Below are positions 17,301 to 29,300 of a stretch of 64,000 nucleotides of DNA, piece after piece (position 1 is the first letter of the stretch; each line of letters opens with the position of its first letter). This stretch comes from Paroedura picta. Taxonomy: Eukaryota; Chordata; Lepidosauria; Squamata; Gekkonidae. The stretch is from assembly GCF_049243985.1 (NCBI RefSeq), contig NC_135381.1, positions 17,595,345-17,659,344 of the forward strand. The letters run 5' to 3'. The notes under the pieces were generated by a model that was given only the letters and a program-made list of their open reading frames with translations, was not told the DNA's origin and searched no databases. Made by a program: the position numbers and the translations under genes.

Positions 17301-20300
17301 TGGATGTAATAGACAGTGTTCAGTACTGCCAGTGTTTACAACTTTACCCTCAATGTTTGCAAAGTTTAACAAAAATAGCATTAGAAGATCAGACCAGGCA
17401 AAGTGTCCAGCTCCTCAGGGGGGAGACCCTTCCCAGACCACAGACAAGCGCTCTAAAATCCAGAAGAAGCAGCCCGATTAATCCTGATCTTCCCACCCTC
17501 AAATCAGGTTGTCTGCATGACTAGTAAGGGGGCTATGACATCATATGGTCACAAGACCGTATGTGAGTGTCCTGCATAGTGCAGGGGGTTGGGCTAGATG
17601 ACCCATGAGGTCCCTTCCAACTATATTATTCTATGATTCTAAGACCTTGAACTAAAATCAAAGAGACTCATTCTGAGAATAACTACCTTTAAGTTGCTTC
17701 TGTTTTGTATTTACAAAACAGACAAATAGAGAGTCTGAAATACAGTTCGAGAATAACCAGGGGCTCCTCTTTGCTCTCAAGGTAATTATCTTGGCAATTT
17801 GGCAATATTTCAGGAGGGATAGCTGTGTTGGCATCCAGTGGGTACTTCGAGTAGTTTTTATGTTAGTATAACCTTTTGGGTGTCAAAGAGCCATAAAATG
17901 GTGCTAATATAGGATAAGATCTAATTATGTCAGATTTTATAATCAAAGTAAGTACAGAGGCCATTCACAATTGCAGTAATTGGCATTCTTCCTGGTTTTG
18001 CTCAACTACTTAACATGCATATTAACTGAGAAATCACAAACCCTTGCTTGGGAGATGCGATTAAACTTCTTAATGTGTTCTAATTATTTAATAGATTATT
18101 TAATAAATTATCTAATAGATCTTTCAAAGAGTTTTGCATTGAAGTTCTTCTCATGAAAAACTATGTCTTTTAGATCAGTGCCAGTGTTTCCTGGGAGACC
18201 AAAATGTTCTCCCACTGGTTCCTGACCACTGCCATCCTTAGTCAGGGTTATGTTCTTTCTAAGCAAAGAGCAGAGGGGCACTGCTGATACATGATGGTGT
18301 ATATCACATGGTAGGAAGAATAAACAGGTAGGCCCCAACTAGTATAGGGCAGGGGTAGTCAACCTGTGGTCCTCCAGATGTCTAGCAAACGCTGGCAGGG
18401 GCTCATGGGAATTGTAGTCCATGGACATCTGGAGGACCACAGGTTGACTACCCCTGGTATAGGGTATGTAACAGCATCTCACTCTGTATTTCATGGTCCT
18501 TTAACTCTTGTTTAAGAAGCAATCTCCATTTACTACCTGGTGACATCCATCTACATGCATCTCACAAGGTAGAGTCGAATAGATGAGGTTTATGCTAGAA
18601 TAAAAACATGTCTTTAAAGTGACTCTTAGCTACTGCCAAGTCAACCCACAAGCTTTCTTTTTTCTGTTTAACCTGATTTTGAAACGCACCTTTTAATGTA
18701 AGCTATTTTTAACAGTAAAAGGTGAGAAATTTTAATTGGTAAAAGAGAGAAAAGAAGGCATATTTACATAGATGTCTATCCCCACAAATGAAATGTTTTG
18801 GGAATGTGTTTAAGACACTCCTCTGTCCTAGTTTACAGGAACCGAGGAAAACTGCCCTTCCTAACTTACAGAAAGCTCAAACACTGGCAGCCTTCTATTT
18901 AAATGCACTGCAATGGTCCACTAGCATGCTATAGTTACACTTCCTAAGTCAAACTGTTGTGTGGGAGGGAAGGTCCAACCCTGGCTGTACCTTGACTGCC
19001 TAGCGTTCCCTTTTGCAGAACAGAACTCTGCTAACTCAAGGGTATCAGGACTGTGCTTTGCTGTTGTGGTATGATTCTCACAACAAGCGTTCTTTTAGGT
19101 CCAGCTGCTGGAGTATAACTTAGGGTCACAGGTGTTTAGGAAAGACCTGGGTGTGTACATGCATCCAGAACTGACAACATCAGCAAATGCACTGAGAAAA
19201 CAAAACTGTTCTGAGATGATGCCCATCTACTTACAATGTTTCAAGTATGATCAAACAGATGCAATGGTGGGAAACTGTATTTTGGGAACAATCTCAGATC
19301 AGTAATGCTTCTAATATCTATAGCCATCTTTCTCTGAGACCCAGTTTGGTGTAGTGGTTAGGAGTGCGGACTTCTAATCTGGCGAGCCCCACATGCAGCC
19401 AGCTGGGTGACCTGGGCTCGCCACAGCACTGATAAAACTGTTCTGACCGAGCAGTGATAGCCTCCCTCACAGGGTGTCTGTTGTGGGGAGAGGAAAGGGA
19501 ATGCGATTGGAAGCTGCTTTGAGCCTCCTTCGGGTACAGAAAAGCGGCATATAAGAACCAACTCTTCTTCTTCTAATATAATTTGATAACTTTAAATCTG
19601 TTCACTGAAGCATTACCTTCACAGATCCGTTTTACCAAACCAATCCAATGAGATGGTTTTGCACCTCCTTCTTTAGGACTAACGGTTGCAGTTGTGGCTG
19701 TATCCCATTCCATTAACAAAGATTCCCAGCTGACCTTCATGAATGTTGTACACCACCCTGAGCCTATTTCGGCAGGGGTGGTTATAAATCTAATAAGTAA
19801 TATAATAATAATAATAAATAATGAAATTACCTGCTTCAACCTCTGTTCTCCCACTGTAAAAACTGAAATAGTCACCTACCTCATATGTGCAGTGCAAGGT
19901 CAAAGCAGTAAGATTAAAAAGTTCACACTCGAGAGGAGAGAAACAATTCTACCACATTGGTTAAGCTTGCAAGCCCCTTATGATGCCACATGGTTCACTG
20001 AAAGACGTGTTCAGTGCAGGGCGCATCCTGGCTTTTCTTAGGCTGGTACTTTCCAAGTCCCATAATGTACTCCAGGCAGTTCCTAACAGTATGTAACTAG
20101 ACTGTGCACCAAAAATACCAAAACAGGCTTAAGGAAGCTCCATCTCCAGAACAAAGGTAGGAACCACTGGAGGAATGCCTTGTTTGAGGATGTCAGAGCA
20201 TTCTAAAACAGAGATCCCAATCTGACACAACGTAACTGCTCCTCCCATGATTTATTATAGCGATATGGTGTAGTCAACATTAAATTTACCTAGGTAAAAA

Positions 20301-23300
20301 TCGATGAACCCTTTGGGCAGGCAGTCCTATTACACTCTAGCCCAGGGGTAGTCGCTGGCATTCGCTGGCAGGGGCTTGTGGGAATTGTAGTCCATGGACA
20401 TCTGGAGGGCCGCAGTTTGACTACCCCTGCTCTAGCCCTTATTATAATATCATCTTTATTATGCGAGAATGACTGCTTCCGATTGTAAAAAAAGAACAAA
20501 ACTAAACAAAAGTTAGCTCCAACTGTCTTGAGAATCAGCAGTCTGCAGTAGATGAGTGTTCTGCAGATTTAATGTTGAGGCCCTCCTCGGACCTCCTGAG
20601 CCCACCAGAAGAACCCTAAAAGGAAACAAGGATAGGCTACTTGATCCACACCTGGAAATGGCGGACTTGAGGGATAAAAAGGGATAACATAGAAGGGAAT
20701 CTCTGCATGCTAGAGAAGACTGGACCTGAACAGACTTGGCTGCAGCTGGGCTTAGCAAGCAGGCAGATGCATCACTGAACTTCTCAGGTGGAAGACTGGA
20801 GGTGAGGGAGGAGAAAGAGGAACAACTGTAATGCACAGTAGGGCATCACACATGGGAGGGAAACAGCAACGTGAACATGAATCCATCTTCTCTCTCGTGG
20901 CAGGGTCAACAGCTGCTGACACTGAGTACACATCTCCTGAGTGAGTCTGTAGCCAACCCTCCCTCAGAGCTTACTTCAATGTTAGGCACACATCTCTGGC
21001 CGAATCAGCAGCTTACATGTAACCCATTCATGTGAGCTGTGAACTCCTCTTGAGTGTCTTCTGCAAGAAGGGGGATGTCTGAAGTTCCAGGTTTCCAGAA
21101 GGCTATTGCAAGAGTTCCCTGCCATAAGCTGCAAGACTGGGTCACTCTCACAAGCTGCCAAATGTGCACATCAGCAGTTGAACACAACCTACAAATCAGC
21201 CCTCGGACAATGCAGATGGCTGGCGCAACCTCAGCGAACCCTCGCGCAATCCCCAACTGCAATGTTCGTGAGCTTCAGTAAATACCTGAGGCTTTTGCTG
21301 TCCACCCAAAGGAATGGTGCTTGGAGGCGTGGCAGATACTGCGGTGGTAGGCGGGAACCGTGGTCTTATTTGCATCCCACCTCGGGCCATAGTTGCGGTG
21401 ATCATCTTGGGAGGACAGAGGGACAGACAAAAGTAATCGCAAAACGAGAAATGCAGCACACTGGCAGGATGAGAAGCACATGCAGCCTCCAAGGAGGTGA
21501 AAACCAGGTGAACTAGTCTCAGGATACCAACCCTGGCATAAGCCTGCTCTGAAAAACTCTCTCTCTCTCTCCTTTTTTTTTTTTTTTTTTTGGCTTTGCA
21601 AGCTAAGGCAATCTACCTACCAAGGACACCCAGTGGACTGATAGCTACAATCCAATGGAAAAAAGGGACCCATTTTGAAGTGGCTGCGGGATCATGAACT
21701 GATTAAACATTTGATCTGACCTGAATTGTTGACTGCTAAGGATCTATACTGGGTGCCAACACAGGATGCATGGCTCTTACTCCGAGGACATTGTCCCCCA
21801 CCCCAACATATGGCCCCTAGGTCCTAGCTAAGGCCTAAACTGGGTCTATTTTTCTCCAAAGACGGTGCAACACGGACAATGCCACCCCCTCGGTTTGCGT
21901 ACAGACTCGCATATATTGTGGTCTGATATAAGGTGCAGGCCCCAGTATGGCCAATGGACACAAGAGTGGCCGAGTCACCAACAAAGTGGGCAACCATTTC
22001 TGAGAGCCACTCCTCTTTCAAACCCTTAGAACCATGTTCCCCAACCCCCAAGGCTGCAGACCGGTACTGGGCCGTGGAGCCCTCGGTACCAGGCCGTGGC
22101 GGGGGAGGTGTGGCTGCACCCACCAGTGCACTGGCGCCTCCCTCTTCCCGCCCTCCCGGTCCCCAGGCCTCCCTCTCCCCCCCTGGTCCCCAGCCCGAAA
22201 AAGGTTGGGGACCACCACCTTAGAATCCTTAGACTAGCCCAGCCATTTGTGGGAATGACGACAGGTGCCCTTATTTAGTGCTCCTTGTCAATGAATTGAA
22301 GCAGCCATTAGCAATATGTCTCCACAGAGCTCAAAGTTGCTAACAAAAAAAAAACCAACCAAACAAAAAAAAACAACAGTTATAACACACATCAAGACTG
22401 AGAAAAGGAAAGCCACAACTTAAAAGAAACAGCATCTATATCAGTGCAGCTGTTAGTTCATGAGAGCACAATGTTTCCCCTCCTGGCCTGGGGCAGGGAG
22501 GGATGGTCCGAGACAGAATTTCAAAAGGGAAATGAATGGCTGGATTTCAGAAACAGTCAGCATGCTTGTTAACGCACGCACGCACGCAGCATGCAAGAGC
22601 CACCACAAAATGCACAATACACACACAGCTTCGGCTTTAAGCGGATATGGATAATGTTACAGGTCGCGGGGACAAGAGGTGCCATCAGAAGCAAAATGTG
22701 GTGCAGCAGCAACACAGCCTTGAAGGAAAAAGGGGAAGGGGCACCACTGGCAGAACCCATGCTCTTCCAGGCAGAGCCACATGGATACCAGCATGTGCAC
22801 AGAATGCAAGCGGACCACCTTGGGCCTATGCCTCTTGCCACACCACACCAACGGGGAGCCAGCCTGCTGGAGCCCCTTCCTCCAACAGCAAGTGAGCCAG
22901 AAGCACATCCAGTTCCTTACAAGGTCTCTTGATGGAGCACCTGCTGCTCAGCACTTTTGTTTTCTGAAACAGTGGCTCAGCAGGGGAGCAAAAGGTGCTC
23001 GGAGGGCAACAGAAAGCAGAGTTCCTTCCACCATTGGTTCAGGTCTGCCAAGAATCTCCTCCAAATGGAACCATCACCTGGCTCCATTATCGTGGGGCGG
23101 TCTAGGGGGAAAGGGCTCAAGGGAGACTGCTTGGCAGACCCTGAGAATGGAAGGCCATAGAAACATTTGTTCAAACAGAGAGAGAAAGATATAAAGCGGA
23201 GGAACCTGGATTTCCCCCAGCACCACTGGGGCAGGCGTTCGAATCACTGGCCCAGAAATTCCAAGGCCAGTTTCCTTGCGAGGAAGAGCAATTCTTCCTC

Positions 23301-26300
23301 TGGGTACTTCCTACTGTGTAGATAGCAAGTTGTTGAATTTGTACAGCACAGACCTAAGTACAAATCCCTGAATGTGTTAGATGGGAGTCTATACCTCCAC
23401 TTGCTCCTTTTGACTCACACTCCCACCTTTAAAAAAAAATGAAAATATTAGTAGTCAGTCTAATTGGGATGAGGGGGGGCGTTTTTGTAAGGACCATCAA
23501 ACTAGGGACTGACAAAAACCTTTAGTTACAACAGCAACTTTAATAAAGTTTGGTGGGTCATGTCCCACCCTCATCTGCCCCAGTAGCCTCCAAAATGGAG
23601 ATCAGGCAGCCAGGAGCCAAAAGGGGACATTCAAGTGGAAGGTCAGCTAACCTACAAGCCAACGATGCCTTGGTTGCCTTTCAAAGGCCCACCGCAGCAT
23701 TACCAGGAAGACATTTGAATTGTAAGGTAAGGCAGGGAAATTTTTTTGTAAAGCAAAAACTCATTCAAGTTACTAAGAAAATAGCTACTAATATCACAGT
23801 ACAGCAGGGAAGTTGTGTATCCTGGTGTTGCAGAATGTGAGTGATCAAGGTAGCTTCTGAAGAGATAACTACTAGTTGTTTGAAATGAGATATAAAATAC
23901 ACAAAGGATTCTTCCCCAGGACAAACAATTGCAAGGTTCAAAAACGTGGTCCCCAGTCCCAAGTAGCTAAGGACTGGCCCAATTATAAAAATGTTATCTC
24001 ATACATATCTTGTCCAACCCAAATTATGGAGGTTTATCTGGCAACTACTTATCTGTCTCGCTAGCCCAATCCCATACATTAGCAAAGCAGAACCTTTCAC
24101 AAGCAACACATTTAATTTTTTTCTAGCAAGGACACAACAGGCCCTCTGGAGTGGCTGGAGCCCTTCTTATAATAATTGTGAGTGCCAGCCGAGAAAGAGC
24201 TCCTCAATTACAAAAACAGTTGTGTCTTCCATAGTACCACGTGCCATGCAACAACTGTACCACTTCTGGCTTTTGGAACAAAGCAACACAAACCCAAAAA
24301 GCAATACAAGTAGGTCTTCTTGCCCCAACCTGTGAGCCTTTCTGCCTTATGCACTTGTAGTCAAGAAACCAAATCTCCTCATCACTGTGTAATGTTCAGG
24401 CCCACTCCATGATTGCAAACTAGTTAACCCTCTCTCTCTGCCGACTCATACCCTATGCAAGCAAATGGGAGCCACCATATCTTTTGGCTTTTCTCACCCC
24501 AGAGTTGCTCATCCCTTCCTCCAAATGGAAGATCCATAACTACATAGCTGTTGAAGGACAGTGCAAAGAACCAAAGGTCCAGAAATAAAGTTATAAATAA
24601 GTGAAAACAAGCTAGCTGAAGTTGTGGAATGGAAAAGGGAGAATTTGTGGTCTACAAAAGGGAAGTGGGCAAGAGCTGACCCATCTTGCATCAGGCTCAA
24701 GAGGCCTAGAACTAAGCCAGTGGTTCTCAACCTGGATGTCGGGACCCCTTTGGGGGGTCGAATGACCCTTTCACAGGGGTCGCGGCAGGGCGAGCAGCTT
24801 GGCTGGGGGGGGGGGCACCACTACTATTGTTGCCCCTCCTGAAATCACCCGCCAATTTATATACAATTTATAACCAATTAACGCCATTGGTCAGTTTCGG
24901 TTTAATTTCTGTGAAAGAGCACTTGCATAATTTTATGGTTGGGGGTCACCACAATATGAGGAACTGTATTAAAGGGACATGGCATTAAGAAGGTTGAGAA
25001 CCACTGAACTAAGCAAAGAGCAGAAGACACTTCTGTGGCACCCTACTTCCCCCTCTTCCTGCCATCACAACTAAGAGTTCATAAGCTCCATTCCCCACTG
25101 TGCTCATCTTCCTCACCACTCTTCACAGAGGTCCACTCCTCACATGACCCTCACCCAACTGGCTCGCTCTTACTTCTGCCTTGATACTTTCTTAAACCTC
25201 TTGGCAGGAGACCAACATCCAGATTGCTGCCAGCAGGAAAGGGACCGCCCAGATGCCAACTTTGTGGGATACTGAATTGAGCAGGAAGAATCTGTCTTTA
25301 GAACAGCTTGCATTAAAGGGTGCAGGTGAGTGGGAAAATGTTTTCATTGCAGGTTTAACGTTCGCAAGCTTTTTTAGTACAACACCGGTTGGAAAAATTG
25401 CTCCTTTCCTGTATTCATGTCACATGAATGTAGGATGAAGACTGCTACCAGGAGTGAACTAATATGAATGGCAAGGTCTTGGTTGGCTCACAGATGTGTT
25501 TGAAGACAGAAAATAGTTGCTGCCCGGAGAATGGGCCACTTTAGACCAAGCTGAGCCACCAAAATGGCTGCCATGGCTTTGCACTGCTTCAAAGCCATTC
25601 CTAAGGCTTGCCATCAATTGCAAAGTGCTTCACAATCCATAGAAGGAAAAAACACTAAGGCAGCCAGATTGTTGGGAATAACACAGACCAGCTGCGAATC
25701 AAAATCCGAGGCCTCGGCCCCTCTTTTGGTGTCAAATCAGATTTTCATGCGACCACGATAATGCAAACTTTTGCATAAGCAAGAATCTTCCTTTAGGGCA
25801 GCTCATATTACTCAGAACAGACAGTCCATAAAGGGGCACCTATCCCAGAGCTTCTGCAGGTGAAATGCACTGTGGTTGCATTAGAGGAAAAGGAAATAAA
25901 ACAACTGAGAACCTTCAAGTGCTCCAGAAACAACCTGAAATTCCCAAGAGTTCCATGAGCAGCCTGGCTCCAGAAGGCAACCACTAACAGGTGCATGTTC
26001 ACATCACTTTGGCCACCCTCATCACCCCAGGCATGCAAAGAAGGCCCCAGAAAACCTTGCCTCCATCACAAGGCAAAGAGGACTGCAGGAGAAAACAGGC
26101 TCAGAGTTTTCATCTGAAAGCCACCAGGAACCTCCCTTCATGCTACCTTGGCATGCAACTTGCCACGCAACTTGCCACCGGTCCGGGCCCGTGCGTCCTG
26201 GGGTGCGTGACTTACCTGTCCTGATGCTCCCATCTGAGCAGCCTGGGCCTGAGCAGCTGCCTGTTGTTGTTGTTGTTGCTGCTGCTGCTGTTGCTGCTGT

Positions 26301-29300
26301 TGGTGCTGCTGCTGCAGAGTTCTTACCTTGAGTAACAAAACAAATCACCAAGTTCTGCAGAAATCTAGCCACCTGAGGCTTCCCAGCATTCACCTGGCTT
26401 TTTGGAAACCCCACTGGCCCTAGCCTCATATGACAGAGTGGTCCAGCTAACCTCATTTACAAATATCACAAATGCCAAAGATAAGTTACTTTGCACTCTG
26501 AAATTGTTGCTCATAAACATGGAAACCATGGTAAGCCTTGATGTACAGGTTTGGAGGTTATAAGAGCTAAAAAATTTAAGGAAGGGACAAGAGGTTTTTC
26601 TTTTCAATGGGAAATTAGAGAGATCACAAAAAAATGCAGAAGGGACTATTCTTAGTTCTTCATTGAAACCCCCCAAGCTACAACCACTGTGGAAGAAGGC
26701 AGAAGGATTTTAATGATCTGAGGAACCAGCATCTGACATAAGAACAAAAAGTCCTCAGATATTGTCTTCTATTCAACAACTGTCTATTGTTTGCTCAACA
26801 AGTATTGCAAGAAGACACCTTTCAAAATTATATGAAAAGCAATTCATGTAGAAGTCAGGGACTGAATCTCTTCTGGATTTTAATGTCTTTACTCCCTCCC
26901 CTTTCTAACCAGTGGTACTGTAGATACAACATTTTAAAGAATCTTTCTAACCACATGGATTAAGAACGTTTTAGCAAAAGCATGGCCATATTTGCAAGTT
27001 GAGCCAAGCATCTCACAAGGCTACCTGTGCAGCTTCAGCCTAATGGACCCGCCACAGGGTTTGCATGGAAGAACAGAGACAGTGCCAAGCTATAAAATGA
27101 CACTGGGGGCAAGCAGTAAGCAGCTCTACAGAAAAACTCATAGTTATTGGCTGTATATGAAATTGCCTAACTCATCTAGCCTAGAATAGTCTATTCTGAT
27201 AGACAGCTGATTCTCCAAAGTCTCTGGCAGAACACGGCGTTCTGCAGACCTACTGAGGAGGAACATAGGACCTGAAAACACTCTACTTGCCTGCTCTCTC
27301 TACAGCTGGCCCTCTGCTGGCCTATGGGCATTAGCTCTTACCTGTATCACTTTCAATTGCTGTGGTGTTAATGTTAGAGGCATGACTGGATTAGGAATCT
27401 GCCCTGTGACTGTCTGTGCCTGGGACACCATTGGCTGTGGAGGAAGCTGAGACAGCTGTGCTTGTGCGACTTGCTGCTGCTGAGGTTGCTGTTGCATCTG
27501 TTGCTGCATTGCCTGCTGCTGCTGCTGTTGCTGCTGCTGCTGTTGTTGTTGTTGCTGCTGCTGCTGTTGTTGTTGCTGCTGCTGCTGTTGCTGGGCCTGT
27601 ATAGCCTGGGCAGCCTGCTGGTGTATCTGCTGCATCTGAGCAATTCTCTGTAGTTGATGCTGCTGCTGCATCTAGAAACCAGAAATATTTGAAGAGACAC
27701 CTCTTAGAGGGTTTATTCTTGAGACCACTTCTTTGACCATCTCTGTTTTAATCAATACTCACTCCTGAATTTCTATGCCCACCCAAAAAGGTCAGTTTCA
27801 AAGAACTCCAATCACCCAATATCTCCTTTTGTTCTGCCTCTCTTCCTAAAGTATCTTAAGAAGGGGTAGAAAAAATTCACATTCTTCCTTTAAGGACAGC
27901 AAATTCTGGTGCTGCAATCTCCTTAATTTAATTCTTCCTTCTCATACTTAAATCAGGTTTGTTAAGGGAGTGATTAACACCTTATGCTCCACATAATTTT
28001 GTCCCTGCCAGAAAGCCAGCTCAGGACTACATTCACCAGGAAAGCTGGTGGTTTATTATTATGGTCCTGCCTACAAAAGAGAACCGACTACACAGAAAAG
28101 GCTTGCTGAACGAGAACTGGCATGGCTTTAAGAAAATAAATTCTTGCCTCAACAACCTTGCAAAGTTCAACAGTGTAAAGCATCCTAAGCATCCATCAGA
28201 AATGCCCAATGGAAACAGCTGGATTGAACCAAGTTAAAGACTGGACAACTGTGAATAATGGTTTAAATCTTTTAATACTGGTATTATGTTTTGGATATTT
28301 TAATGAGAATAATGTTTAGCATCATTTATATTTTATTTGCTTAACTCTGTGCTGTGCTCAAGATCTGCTTTTGAACCTTGTTCTTTTAGTAAGTATTTTA
28401 TAAATTTGAAGCTGGCCATGGTTCTCTGATCCACATAGTGCTCCCCCATCTTGGAAACGGTTGCCCAGTGCAAAGGGAAGGCACAGGGTCAGGGGAGGGA
28501 ACTTGGCAAGCAGCTACCTCTCTGGAATGATGTACCCTTGCAATAACTTGTCCCCATGGCGCTCGTGTGCCGAGGCTGTGGGAACACAGAGGCAAGGCCT
28601 CAGGAGAGAAAGGGGCAGCTTGGAATCCTGGTTCTCCCAGCCCTGTACTACAATCAGATGGTGACAGTGTGTGTTACCCAGAGAGAGTCCCTTTCACCAC
28701 CCTCCTGGAGTTGGCAACCAGCGAGAATAGGGGGTAAGCAAGGCAGAACTGGGTTTACCAGGCAAAAGGGAGCCAGTTCCATCACAGTGAAAATACACAG
28801 CAAAGGGGATATTTTCCAGTTAGGTCAACATGTAATAACATGCAAATGAGGTTCAAACTGAGGAATCTACATGAAGCAATCTTAACCATTGGCCCTTATA
28901 TAATTTTTAAAGGGCCATGTAGGCAGCCCTGTCTACAGGGATTTGGGATCAGAAGGCGAATTTCCTCCAGACAGACAAGGGGGGCATCATCTGGGCAAGG
29001 AATTGGAGTCAGTGTGGGTGGGCAGGTAGTTATGAATTTCCTGCATTCTGCAAGGGGTTGGACTAGATGACCCTGGAGGTCACTTCCAACTGTGATTCTA
29101 TGAAAGGTGAAAAAGGCAAATTATGCTATGGACTGAAAACAGACCAGTCAGTATCATACTACCTTTATATGGATCTATGGTGCAGACTCATTTGTAATAC
29201 TATACACAGTTCTGGCCACTATGCCTCAAAAAGAAGGAGCAGAAAAGCTGACAAGTAGAGATTTATGAAATAATGCATGGGGTGGGGCAAAGCCAGCTAG

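Larger units (their letters stand above)
16884..21285. other. MED15 intron 9, repeat-bearing
   Basis: No coding exon is apparent between MED15 exons 9 and 10. The intron contains a CR1 3' end at about 17565, AT-rich sequence near 18060-18120, a palindromic element at 18350, a complete tRNA-derived SINE at about 19338, a LINE tail at about 19745 and another palindromic element at 20343. Confidence 0.6.
21406..26215. other. MED15 intron 8
   Basis: No supported coding exon. Contents are a pyrimidine run on the plus strand near 21557-21592, a hAT element at 22032, an A-rich stretch near 22348-22375, an ACGC short repeat near 22573-22588 and a SPIN-like element at 24718. The rest is unique-looking intronic sequence. 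Confidence 0.6.

Noticed and set aside
19338-19420. Possible tRNA genes at SINE heads (also 8665, 43660, 55722)
   Set aside because: A and B boxes are present but the cloverleaf does not form and each is followed by a SINE body and tail.
27374-27700. Poly-Leu, poly-Ala/Val and Ser/Asn-rich open reading frames over the MED15 CAG tracts
   Set aside because: They are other-frame and antisense readings of the MED15 glutamine exons (also at 26140-26338 and 29997-30394). They have no conservation beyond the repeat.
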